DNA from: Pezicula radicicola
Lineage: Eukaryota > Ascomycota > Leotiomycetes > Helotiales > Dermateaceae
Reading direction: 5' to 3'
Length of the DNA stretch: 64,000 nucleotides
Assembly (NCBI GenBank): GCA_003008705.1
Contig: PDUO01000005.1
Coordinates: 995,997 to 1,059,996 of the forward strand
Positions 1 to 9,499 of the stretch are shown here, piece by piece. Made by a program: the position numbers and the translations under genes. The notes beneath the pieces are model-generated. The model worked only from the letters and a program-made list of their open reading frames with translations, was not told the DNA's origin and made no database searches. The first letter of the stretch is position 1, and each line of letters starts with the position of its first letter.

Positions 1-781
1 ACGCAGAAACTAGATCTGGGAGATGGCTCGGATGGGAACGAACACAAGACGGCATTCTCGAAATATAAGAAACTGGAATCTAGTTCCGAAGCCCTTTGGT
101 AGGTGAAATTTAAATTTTGTTTAATGGATTCTAAAGCGCAGACCTCGAAGGTCAAGACCGTTGCGAACGAGCATGGGCTCAAGTCATCTAGGTGTGTCGC
201 TTAATGCAATAATTCAAGCCCTGGCAAACCCCGGCACGTGAAAGCAAACATAGCAAACCCTTGAACCCGACACGTGACTTCGACGTGGTCCTCTAGCGCG
301 AAAATTAGCGTCGGTGCAGGCATAAATAATTTCTCTCGCTCCCAAACCCTCCCTTTCTTCTTCATCTTAGGTTCGTCCCCTCAATCCGACCCCAATTGCT
401 CTCAATACTAACCAAATCGCAGTGCATGGGTTTTACGCATATCAGTGAGGATTCGTCCGAGATTGCGTTTTTGCTAGTTGAAAACTACATAACATGACCA
501 CTCTTCTTTCGTCTTCGGACTGGGAAGGAATCTTTGGAAACACAACTTCTCGTAAGAGACCACTCTTTTTTTCATTGCGCGCGGTCTCTGGACTGCCGTG
601 AAGAATAAGGATTCTTCTGTACCTTCGTACCTCTGTAGATAGCCTTAAGAAATATGAATTAGGTTCGATTATGATGAAGCTTTGATGTGACTGTCTAGAT
701 CGGATGCCATGACATAAACCCCCACTTCAATCTCTACCACAAAGTAATCAACATTCCTACCATACACAAAGCATCATCGTA
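1..781. other. Intergenic, upstream of the MAT2B-like gene
   Basis: No convincing gene is visible. A TATA-like stretch lies near 322, followed by a pyrimidine-rich segment (about 340-410) typical of fungal core promoters. A 23-codon open frame starts at 426 and stops at 495-497; it could be a leader peptide or chance. The two CACGTGA boxes are listed separately. Confidence 0.4.
235..277. promoter_or_regulatory. Paired CACGTGA E-boxes
   Basis: CACGTGA occurs at 235-241 and again at 271-277, each after a similar context (AAACCC nearby, then CGGCACGTG or CGACACGTG). CACGTG is the core bound by bHLH factors such as Cbf1/CPF1, which acts with Met4-type regulators on sulfur genes in yeasts. A link to the methionine-related gene at 782 is inference; the distance is about 500 bp and the true transcription start is unknown. 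Confidence 0.3.
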
Positions 782-1907
782 ATGGTAAAGACAGTTCTCA
801 TTACCGGTGCGACAGGATTGCTGGGCAGACAAGTTGTCACAGCCTTCAAGAGAGAGCAGTGGGAGGTCGTTGGCACAGGCTTCACCCGCGCACAACCACC
901 AGCGATCCTCAAGCTCGATCTTGGATCAGAAGCAGAGGTCGCAAAGGTTCTACAAGATGTCAAGTACGTCTCATTTGCTATACCAACTAACAGTGCTGAC
1001 CAGTAGGAGTGTCTAAAGGCCACAAGCCGTGGTACATTGTAATGAGGCTCTCTCGTCCTTGGCACCGCGACAAGCTGACGCCCTACAGGTGCAGCAAATC
1101 GATTCCCCGACAAATGCGACTCTGATCCCGAAGGCACACGAGCCCTAAATGTAGCTGCCTCTGGCGCACTCGCACGACTCTGCGCAGCGCAAGACATATT
1201 TCTTATCTACATATCAACCGACTACGTATTCCCAGGTACCAAGGGAGATGCTCCCTACGAAGTGCACAGCTCACCTAAGCCACCGAACCTTTACGGCGAG
1301 ACAAAATGGGAGGGCGAGAAAGCTGTGCTAAGTGAATATGAGAAGGCTGGGAAGGAGGGAATGGGAGTTGTTTTAAGGGTACCGGTATTATATGGTGAGG
1401 CTGAGAGCCTGAAGGAAAGTGCTGTAAACGTTTTGATGGATGTTGTTTTGAAGGTGCAGGAGAAAGGGGCAGAAGTTAAGATGGACCACTGGGCCTTGAG
1501 GTATCCTACAAATACCGAAGATGTCGGAAGAGTGTGCCAAGGTCAATCATTCAATTCATGGTTCCCTTCCAATGCTTTGTGGAATGCCTCTGTCTAACAT
1601 TGCCCCTCCAGATATCACAGCTAAATATCTCTCAACCGAGAACAAAAGCTCCCTCCCCAAGATTCTCCAATTTTCCTCCGAAGACAGATATACGAAGTAC
1701 GAAATCTGCGAGCTGTTTGCTGAGATTATGGGGTTACCGTTAGATGGCATGATAGCAAATACGGAAGGTAATGATCCCAATGCTTCGGTGCAGAGGCCGT
1801 ATGACTGCCATTTATTAAGTCAGGCATTGAAGGATCTTGGCATTGGAGTTCACACAATGGATTTCAAGGGCTGGTGGCGAAGGGAGGCAAGAGCTTTCAG
1901 GAAGTAA
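782..1907 (+). CDS. MAT2B/RmlD-like NAD(P)-binding reductase
   Basis: Short-chain dehydrogenase fold protein of the dTDP-4-dehydrorhamnose reductase group, closest in pattern to the regulatory beta subunit of methionine adenosyltransferase. Exons are 782-963, 1019-1038, 1089-1541 and 1612-1907, giving 316 aa. The Rossmann glycine motif GATGLLG lies near residues 8-14, HCAA near residue 67, the active-site style YxxxK appears as YGETK, and the C-terminal part matches the substrate-binding half. Intron 1 must end at AAG (1018), because the earlier AG candidates leave an in-frame TAA at 1014-1016. Exon 2 is therefore only 20 nt. In fungi this protein's own enzymatic activity is uncertain; a role in S-adenosylmethionine synthesis is inferred from family. 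Confidence 0.85.
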
Positions 1908-2741
1908 AATGTATGCGGGGAAACATAGCTGAGTATGTGACTCCCTTTTTCATGAAGGAGGAAAAGCCCTCTTTATTATTGAGCTATGCCAATGACTTCA
2001 ATCTCATGCTGTATGGCCCAAGAACCAATCCAGTCACGACCTCAGAGCCCTGAGACCTAACGTGGAGGCTCCAAACTGATTATCTGACCTCAGCAATTGG
2101 CTGTGGTGGTTCTGTGCTTTGCTCTCATTCAGTAGCGCTCTTATGCAACCTACCTTACCTACCCACTGAGTGAAAGGAGTTGTAATCGTAATTTTCGTCA
2201 ACGTCTCCAGGCATTGTCGTTCATCTCAATTTTTAAGGACAATCTCACGCCACTCCTAAGCGCTGACATGGACCACCTACTCCACTTCGAAATATTAACT
2301 TCGACTCGTCTTTTTCGTCCCTGCCCCAGCCACGCTGTACTTTGTTGGCATGAGGCCCCTTGCCTAATCCACACTTGGGATCGTTATTGTGCTACCCCGA
2401 AAAATCATCTCACAGCAGATCCATCTAGCCATCGATCTAAATCTCAACAACCGAAAGTAAAATTGTCAACGTAGTTCCTCAATTGGCTGTGCCTGGCTTG
2501 AAGCATCGAACATGCTTCTCCCCACAATCCGGGAGATCACACGCTAAGCATCTAAATTAAGATTGCACAACACGAGTTACGAATCACGATGCGTCTTTTC
2601 CCCTCGTATTTGTGCGCCGCTCCCTCTTTCTGTTGTCAGTAAATAATATCATGAGCCGACCTGCACCCACGACGACGAGATCCGATCAGCATAGAACCAC
2701 ATTCAACGCATCCTGATACCTCCCCGCTGGTAATCAACAAC
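1908..2741. other. Intergenic
   Basis: 3' flank of the reductase gene and 5' flank of the next gene. A short open frame (2214-2474) has no recognisable content. I see no further gene. Confidence 0.5.
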
Positions 2742-5201
2742 ATGGCAGCCGAAATGGAGTCACCCTCGTCCGGCCCTCCCCAGAAATTCAGCAGATATAG
2801 GTCCGTAAGACAGGGGGCTGCCAAACCGCCTCCTGTGTCTCTTCCGCAGAACAATCAAGATGTAGGAGTATCGCGGGCCCCTTCTCGTTACCGACGTACA
2901 AGGTCTACTTCAAAGTCTGAGCATCCTGCTCAGGAATTTCCTTCTACGCCAATACTCCCGTCGAACGGTTTTGCGACATCGAATGCACAACGACGTACTA
3001 CCGCACCGTTAGGAGGACCAGTAGCCAGACCGCAAATAGATAGGAAATTCACGGAGCCACGCGAATCGGAGAGTGAGCGAAGGCGGCGCCAGGCGCAAGA
3101 GGCTATTATTCGAGAGGAGCAAGCATATAGATTGCGCAAGGAGAAGGAGGAGCGGGATCGCATTGCGAAGATACAAAGAGCTGAACAAGAGGCTCAGCAG
3201 GCACGGTTGACAGAGGAGGAGGCTGCGATCATATTGAAGGAAAACAAGAGGAGGGATCTCGAGAGATTGGAAGCGGAATTAGCGGCAGCACCGCCTCCTC
3301 CAGCAGTACAGAGCCCCAAGGATAGATTTGGATTCTTTTCGAGGAAGAAGATTACGGCGGCGAGATCTGCGCCACCTTCAGTTACTAAGAATGGCTCAAT
3401 GGCGCCAATTTTGCGGACGAAGAGTAATGATACACCTGCGGTTGGCATTGTGGAAGGAGGAGGAGGTATAGTCCCTGGGACTGATGCTCCGATGTCTGCA
3501 GTCAATGCTGGCGAGAGAGTAAGTTGCCTTGGCTCTCCGATCTTTGCGCTGCTAAACAGTTTTCAGAGAGTCTTAATTCGCTGCAAGCAATCTTCAATCA
3601 CCCTGCCGATCACTCCGGAAACCACCCCTAGAGACCTAATCTTTACAGCCGCGAATATACTAACCCAGGACATCAATCCTGCGGGCGCAATATTGCTTGA
3701 ATCATATGCGCAATTGGGCCTTGAGCGTCGAATACGTCGATACGAGCCTATTCGTGATGTAATGAACTCCTGGGACCGAGACACTCAAAATTGTTTGATT
3801 TTGGAGAACTCGGATTCGCCAGCTCATGATCGTGATACCCTGGAAGCACACTCAATACCAAGGGAACCGCCTGGAGATGTGAGAGTATTCATGTACCATT
3901 CACAGAAGCCTGGCAAGTGGGCTAAACGCAATATCACTCTCCTCAGCTCAGGTCAAATATACATATCCAGGAAAGCAGGTGCTAAAATAGGGGAAAAGGA
4001 TACTATCAATCTCTGTCATCTCTCCGACTTCGACATTTATACTCCGACACCACAACAGATCAGGAAAACCTTACGTCCTCCAAAAAAGCATTGTTATGCC
4101 ATTAAAAGCCAGCAGAAAACTACAATGTTTTTGAATACTGAAAACTTTGTCCACTTTTTCTGTACAGATGATGAGACCCTAGCCGATGAATGGTACTCGG
4201 CCGTTCAAACTTGGAGGAGTTGGTATCTGGTCCATAAGAAGGGCGAAGGTCGCAAGCTCAGCAAGAGCACAACGCAGACGAGTGTTACCACACAGTCAAG
4301 CCTTACAGCACCAGAGATTCGACTAAGGCCTGCAACCAAAGCCGGTCCTAATCATGCTCCCCAAGTCTCGGTCGATGAGAACCCATACACAATAGGCTCA
4401 TTTACACCACTTATCAAACCCGAACGGTTCGAGTCGCCCCCCTCTCTACCTTCACAACCTCCTCCTGATTACGAAGAATATGACTCCGAGGACGAAAACA
4501 GACCCCGACAGATACCCTTTCATCTGCGAAATGTATCACCCAAGAAACCGCACACTGAGAGCAAGAGATATCGGCCACCCGTTTCATACCGTGGACCACC
4601 TGACACGACACAGTCAGATGGAGAGTTTGCAGCAGGTGGTCTACTCGGAAGAACCTATACATTACGGCAAAAGGCACAACAAGAACGTGAGAAAGCTAAC
4701 GGTCCTTTTGTGGAAGGCTCATCACTCATTAATAACTCGTTGCCTCCAACTACAGCACATCATCGTTCCAATTCTATACGTAACAATTCTATGCGTAACC
4801 GTCTAGTAGCGTCCGGTGGGCCTCACCCGGTAACGTCTGGGGGCCAGAATACAAGCGGTCTTCAACGCACGCCTAGTAAGCGAGAGAAACCCGCACCATT
4901 GCTCGACTTTACGCCTACATTCGTTGAAGCTCCACAATGGAACAAAGCTGGCAAGGGCCATGGTGTAGCAGCACCACTAGGTGTCCCACTAGTAGAAGCA
5001 GCGACAAATCCGGAAATGGGTCCGATGGACGAGATCCCTAAGACGACGACGCTGTTCAGGAGGGAGGAATCTCTTACTACAAGACCAGCAACCGCTCGAC
5101 CTCCTACATCTGGTGGGAGAACGAGAAGCTTACAAGGAGCTTTTGTGAAAGGTGGGTTGGTGGGGAAAATCGAGGCTGAGAATGCAGGAAATTCAAAGTG
5201 A
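2742..5201 (+). CDS. Ras-association and PH domain adaptor protein
   Basis: Large signalling adaptor resembling the RA-PH tandem of the MRL/Grb7 class. One 48-nt intron (3519-3566, GTAAGT donor, CTAAAC branch, TTCAG acceptor) lies in frame, so the frame reads straight through; spliced length is 803 aa. Residues about 1-110 are basic and Ser/Pro-rich. About 115-185 form a charged Glu/Arg coiled coil. About 260-345 look like a Ras-association ubiquitin fold. About 361-485 are a PH domain ending in a Trp-containing helix (WYSAVQTWRSW). The rest is disordered and proline-rich. It probably binds a Ras-like GTPase and phosphoinositides at the membrane and may link them to polarity or actin; this is inference from domains. 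The splice sits exactly at the start of the RA domain. Confidence 0.85.
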   Translation: MAAEMESPSSGPPQKFSRYRSVRQGAAKPPPVSLPQNNQDVGVSRAPSRYRRTRSTSKSEHPAQEFPSTPILPSNGFATSNAQRRTTAPLGGPVARPQIDRKFTEPRESESERRRRQAQEAIIREEQAYRLRKEKEERDRIAKIQRAEQEAQQARLTEEEAAIILKENKRRDLERLEAELAAAPPPPAVQSPKDRFGFFSRKKITAARSAPPSVTKNGSMAPILRTKSNDTPAVGIVEGGGGIVPGTDAPMSAVNAGERVSCLGSPIFALLNSFQRVLIRCKQSSITLPITPETTPRDLIFTAANILTQDINPAGAILLESYAQLGLERRIRRYEPIRDVMNSWDRDTQNCLILENSDSPAHDRDTLEAHSIPREPPGDVRVFMYHSQKPGKWAKRNITLLSSGQIYISRKAGAKIGEKDTINLCHLSDFDIYTPTPQQIRKTLRPPKKHCYAIKSQQKTTMFLNTENFVHFFCTDDETLADEWYSAVQTWRSWYLVHKKGEGRKLSKSTTQTSVTTQSSLTAPEIRLRPATKAGPNHAPQVSVDENPYTIGSFTPLIKPERFESPPSLPSQPPPDYEEYDSEDENRPRQIPFHLRNVSPKKPHTESKRYRPPVSYRGPPDTTQSDGEFAAGGLLGRTYTLRQKAQQEREKANGPFVEGSSLINNSLPPTTAHHRSNSIRNNSMRNRLVASGGPHPVTSGGQNTSGLQRTPSKREKPAPLLDFTPTFVEAPQWNKAGKGHGVAAPLGVPLVEAATNPEMGPMDEIPKTTTLFRREESLTTRPATARPPTSGGRTRSLQGAFVKGGLVGKIEAENAGNSK

Positions 5202-6014
5202 GTTTTGATGCTGTGACGGAATGATATTATACCCGTTTGGAGTCTTTATCACATTGTTAGCTAGGCATGGTGGGTGTGTAGGAGTACCCCTTTCCTTCTG
5301 AGATGATCTATAAATAAATATATTTACACGTGATCATGGCCGAGGTTCCGAAAATCTTTTGTTGCATCTCTTCAAATCTTTGCAAACGTCTTGTGCGTGG
5401 GTGAAATTTCTAGAGCCCGGCTTCGCCCACAAACCAGAATTCCTTTTTCAATATTATTACTTCGCCAGCCGAATATTGCCCCCCATGAGGTCATTCAGAG
5501 AAACTTGATTTCATGGCTGGATTTTTGACCTTTGAGGCGGCCCTGTTTGATGGTGGTGGATGTGTGAATTGGATAGTCTCGGTCGTCAAGTGATTCATTC
5601 TTACGTAGGTCTGGATGCGCTGTCGTGGGGTGTCTTGCTAGAAGCAAAACAAAACAAAACAAAACGTATCCACTGTCAAAGAAACGCGACGTACTTTCCG
5701 TCTTCATCCAGCCTCATCTAGATACGGTTCGGTCTGGCTCTTTTTGGCACTGCTGAGTGGATGTACAAGTACCTGTACAGGGCTCGAAGGAATCTTATCA
5801 TCTTCACATTCCCATCAGTTTTTGTCGTCATCTCGATCCCACTTCCACGTCCAACGTCAAATACAGTAGCCATACTGCGACCTTCTCAAACCAAGAAGTA
5901 TCGAGAGACACATCGACCACCTCTGCCGGGAACAAAACCTAGGTCGCAATACTGTACCTTGGTTTCCAGTTCATCTTCACCTCATAATTTTTCATCCTCA
6001 CAACCTCATCAAGA
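5202..6014. other. Intergenic with (AAAAC)4 tract
   Basis: 3' flank with AATAAA-like signals near 5313 and a pentanucleotide run AAAAC x4 at 5646-5665. Overlapping short frames at 5757-6066 look non-coding; one ends inside the next gene's leader. Confidence 0.5.
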
Positions 6015-6920
6015 ATGTGTACCGAAACCATCCAAACTTACGCTCGCTGCGGCTGCAGAACCATAAAAACCCACATCTGTCGCAATCACGTCAACACCAC
6101 ACATGCTCAACTCAATAATAAACCATGTCCACAGTTTAAAACCGAGACTCTTAAAACAGTTCATGGATCACGTGTTGGAACGAGGAATCATCCTGGTCCT
6201 TGTCCGAGGATCAGTACTACTTGGAGTTTTCAGAGTGTCAAGGAGGCCAAGAGGGAGGAAATGAGGAGGCGTGTGGAGAGGGAGAGTGGTGGGTTGTGGT
6301 CTGCTGGGAGGGATGGTGTACAGTTTGATGATTTGGGGTTTGTTGGTGAGGATGGTGATGGTAGTGAGAGTGGGAGTCGAAGTGCTGGGGCTGGGAGGGG
6401 TTATGGTCCTCGTAGTGGTGTTGCGGGTTCGAGAGGTGGCATGAGTAATAAGGCATTGAAGAGAGAGGAGAAGAAGTGGCTTTGGCAAGGTGTTACTCCT
6501 AATGACAGGGTTGCTATGGATGTTGCTTTTGGGGATACGGCTTCAGCTGATACTGGCCATGGAGTGGATGAGAATATGGGTACCGATTACTACTCACAGG
6601 TTGAGCGTGATTTGAAAACACTGGAGGATATGGGTACCGACTACTACTCACAGGTTGAGCGTGATTTGAAAGCATTGGATGATATCGATGCGGAGATTGA
6701 AGAGGATTGGACGAGGGAAAATTGGAAACCCCCGGGGACGGGGAAGGGAAAGAGGAAGGAGAAGACGATATCTTCTGTTGGGAATATTGAAGAACCACCG
6801 TTGGATTGGAGGATGGATGATTTTATTAAGATGGAGGATGAGGAGGTTAGGATGGAGGATCAGGAGATTCTGGACAGGGCTACTCAAGCGGGGAATTATT
6901 GGAAGAGGAGAAAATATTGA
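6015..6920 (+). CDS. Hypothetical Cys-containing fungal protein
   Basis: Single-exon 301-aa protein. The N-terminus (MCTETIQTYARCGC) followed by H/C residues up to about position 41 resembles the small Cys/His N-terminal motif of many fungal orphan proteins and could bind zinc. The middle is Gly/Ser-rich and charged; the C-terminal third is acidic. It contains two back-to-back 18-residue copies starting MGTDYYSQVERDLK (see repeat). No catalytic motif is visible, and I cannot assign a function. All other frames across it are shadows caused by its GA-rich composition. Confidence 0.6.
   Translation: MCTETIQTYARCGCRTIKTHICRNHVNTTHAQLNNKPCPQFKTETLKTVHGSRVGTRNHPGPCPRISTTWSFQSVKEAKREEMRRRVERESGGLWSAGRDGVQFDDLGFVGEDGDGSESGSRSAGAGRGYGPRSGVAGSRGGMSNKALKREEKKWLWQGVTPNDRVAMDVAFGDTASADTGHGVDENMGTDYYSQVERDLKTLEDMGTDYYSQVERDLKALDDIDAEIEEDWTRENWKPPGTGKGKRKEKTISSVGNIEEPPLDWRMDDFIKMEDEEVRMEDQEILDRATQAGNYWKRRKY
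6574..6681 (+). repeat. Two-copy 54-bp in-frame tandem duplication
   Basis: ATATGGGTACCG starts at 6574 and again at 6628. The two 54-bp units differ at only a few bases and encode 18 residues each, so the duplication is recent and preserves the frame. Confidence 0.9.
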
Positions 6921-7589
6921 GGAGAGCCCTACAGAAGAACGAATTTGTTGAGTAAATTAGGTGATGGGAAGATACTGAAAGGATGGAAGTTACGATCACT
7001 GGAGTAGATATCAGTTCCACGAAGACTGGTTGAGCGCAAAAGGGACAGGCCTTCCTGGAACGACCGACAGTAATACTACCAAGTAAATATCCCTGTTTAC
7101 TACGTATCCCAGGGAAATACGGTCTCACAGTTCTACGCACAAGGAAAAGAGGCACCTAACACTGTTCCTCCTTCTTCTCCACGTGGGTTCTAGCACTAGC
7201 TATGAGCAACCTCAAGCAGGGTCATCTAGCCTAGCATGTAAATTACATTTTCTGGAGGTCTGAAACCGTTGAAAGAGGTGAGAGCACTGTCGAGAAACCT
7301 TGTAGAGATTCGCGAATGTAGGAAGGAAATGAACGATACTTTGACAACTACTCTTACACCGAGACCGTAGAGATGCAGGTCTGAAATGTTTGAAGGATTT
7401 GTACGAGAAACAAACTATCATGTGTATAGTCGCTAGCTTGCAAGTGTTGGTATGCTTGAGGTGTGCCTTTCTTGGGGTAAAATTGGAGAGAGGATGGAAT
7501 CATGGAAAGAGCTGGAGGTTAAAAGGAGAAGTCAAGTGACTTAGAGAAGTGATACTGTATGCGCTCTTGAGGTGCTTTCTCTGCGCGAA
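6921..7589. other. Intergenic
   Basis: No open frame with coding character on either strand. Some reverse-strand frames exist (6880-7155, 7212-7421) but have no motif, no start context and no conserved-looking composition. Confidence 0.4.
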
Positions 7590-8250
7590 TTTATCACAGC
7601 TCGCCGCTGCTTCAATTCACCTCGCCAAGCAGAAATTTTCAAGCTCTCGACACCTCGACGCGTTGATCTTCTTTTCCACTCGACATACTACCTCTATCCA
7701 TTGCAACTGCGCAACAGGACTACAGAGCATTCGTTCTTTGCCAGCGGTTTAAGTATATCTTCATTACCCATCATCCTCTCACATTCTACTGACTAGGATC
7801 AAAGCCTTCGACATTGCGACACGTCGAACTTCTTTCAACTTGACGTGCGCTGTTGTGCCAACGAGGCTACCTACTACAGTGAAGTCCATGATCATTCTAT
7901 CGGTCACAAAGTCTTGGGTTTCGTCTTTCAACACTGTTGGACGGGAAATCCTCCAGAGGTACGTCCTGGTTAGCTATCACCTTTGAGATCTTACTGACTT
8001 GGATCCAAGCCCTCTACATAGCGGCGCGTCAAACTTCTTTTGTAATCAAAGTACTCACTTTGACTTCCACAACTATCACGCCAAGTTCGAAGACAAGTCT
8101 TTCTATCCCAACGTCTTCGGTTTCACCTTTCGAAGCAGTTGAATAGGGAATCCTTCGTAAAGCAGTACGCGCTTGCTACCTATTAGCATCCTACGTTTTA
8201 CTGACTGAAACCCTCAGAGCAGGTTCGCGGCGTTTCACCTTCATTTCACC
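7590..8250 (+). repeat. Degenerate tandem exon-intron-like units (~205 bp)
   Basis: Three intron-like segments ending in TACTGAC plus AG occur at regular spacing: TACTGAC at 7788, 7992 and 8199 (204 and 207 bp apart). Each is followed by a related exon-like start, whose conceptual reading shows IATRRTSF after the first and IAARQTSF after the second. A further related start (ITARRCFN) lies near 7600. The last copy is cut by the next gene's start codon region. The second exon-like unit has an in-frame TAG, so this may be an untranslated leader or a decayed gene part. Confidence 0.5.
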
Positions 8251-8258
8251 AACTCAAC

Positions 8259-9497
8259 ATGACTAAGGAATCGAACCGGGGAGAACTGAATCGTCGTCCA
8301 ATATTTGACCCTCCACTCGGCGCCATCCATATCAAAGACCTTATAGAATGGGCATTCAAAAAGGATGGTAGAGAGCTAGTCCTCCTCTCCGATCAACAGA
8401 TCGGTGCGATCACTTTAGCTACCCACGAAAGAGAAAAGGTCATTGAGAAGACAGTCAAGGCCAGAGGAGCCGACATCTTTCAATCAGACTTCAAAGCATA
8501 CACTGTAGTCCGAAAGAAACGACTTCACATTGGCCTCCCCTTTCTGGACCCCGATGGAAATTTAATGCAATTGGATTACTGGAAGTATAAGAAAGACCGA
8601 GCCGGCAAAGTGATTGGTAAAATCTGGATGAGCTGGAAACACACGGGGAAGAATAGGGAGAGTTGGACTGCTTATGAACGTAGAACGGGCTTGAAATTCG
8701 GACAGTATAATGTCGACACTGTTTGTACTCATCCTCGCTATAAGGAGTGGCGCTCCAAATTACTGTTTGCCGGCAAGGGACGATCTGATGACGGCCGTGA
8801 TATCCAAGAAGTGGTCAGCGATGTGGAAAGAGAAATTCAGGTTTACAAAAATAACAAGCAAAATGTTGTGGGAAAATACAATAAGGGGCAGGATGGGGGT
8901 CATCATGAAGACAAGGACAGTGAAGAGAGTGAGGACAGTGAAGAGGAAATCTTTCTACGTAGCAAAAAACGTAATTACGAAACCCGGAATCACGCACAAC
9001 AGAACCACGCACAACAGAACCACGCACAACAGAGCCACGCACAACAGAACCACGCACAACAGAACCACGCACAACAGAACCACGCACAACAGAACCACGC
9101 ACAACAAAGAGCACAACGCAATCGCCCAGCACTTCAAGCGGGAGAAGAAGATAACGGCATGAACTCCGAGCAAGAAATCGTTCCGCCCCAACACAAACGA
9201 TCTCGCATCAACCAGGACCAGGAAGCAGACCAACAACGGGTTCCAAAAGTTAAAACAGAAGAGGAACAGGCTAACGATGTAGTCTTTGTCGCTGCTCGGT
9301 CAATTCACGGAAACGACGAGGTACAGAAAGATGTTGACCAGCGACGGGACAGGGAGGATATTACTCAAGAAGAACAGCAGCAGCCTCAAGATAAGTTTGC
9401 TACACTTCTTGAGTTCTATGGCAAAATGGGCTCAGCAGACTTAGATTTGCATCGTGCCGCATCTTCGGTAGTTCTTGAACAAAGAGCTCGGCAATAG
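8259..9497 (+). CDS. Lineage-specific hypothetical protein with HAQQN repeats
   Basis: Single-exon 412-aa protein. Residues about 1-190 form a compact, charged, Trp/Tyr-containing region with no domain I recognise (features include LIEWAFKK and a WKHTGKN segment). This is followed by a Glu/Ser acidic stretch, eight HAQQ units, a KRSR basic patch that could be a nuclear signal, and a Gln-rich tail. The start at 8259 follows an AG-rich leader that may be spliced (see the upstream repeat). Function unknown. Its position next to a RIP-like AT-rich block and its repeat content suggest a fast-evolving accessory gene. Confidence 0.6.
   Translation: MTKESNRGELNRRPIFDPPLGAIHIKDLIEWAFKKDGRELVLLSDQQIGAITLATHEREKVIEKTVKARGADIFQSDFKAYTVVRKKRLHIGLPFLDPDGNLMQLDYWKYKKDRAGKVIGKIWMSWKHTGKNRESWTAYERRTGLKFGQYNVDTVCTHPRYKEWRSKLLFAGKGRSDDGRDIQEVVSDVEREIQVYKNNKQNVVGKYNKGQDGGHHEDKDSEESEDSEEEIFLRSKKRNYETRNHAQQNHAQQNHAQQSHAQQNHAQQNHAQQNHAQQNHAQQRAQRNRPALQAGEEDNGMNSEQEIVPPQHKRSRINQDQEADQQRVPKVKTEEEQANDVVFVAARSIHGNDEVQKDVDQRRDREDITQEEQQQPQDKFATLLEFYGKMGSADLDLHRAASSVVLEQRARQ
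8991..9110 (+). repeat. 15-bp minisatellite encoding HAQQN x8
   Basis: The unit CACGCACAACAGAAC occurs eight times in a row, with one N-to-S variant (unit 4) and a degenerate last unit. The 15-bp unit keeps the frame, and it also makes the antisense and +1 frames open, which explains the shadow frames there. Confidence 0.9.
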
Positions 9498-9499
9498 GG

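Noticed and set aside
757..1197. 146-codon minus-strand ORF
   Set aside because: Antisense to the MAT2B-like gene, whose exons carry clear motifs.
6168..6798. Minus-strand Pro/Ser/His-rich ORFs
   Set aside because: Antisense shadows of the GA-rich 6015-6920 gene.
8710..9236. ORFs with NRTTH or VVLLC repeats over the minisatellite
   Set aside because: Frame shadows of the HAQQN repeat; the 8259 frame is longer and has ordinary composition outside the repeat.
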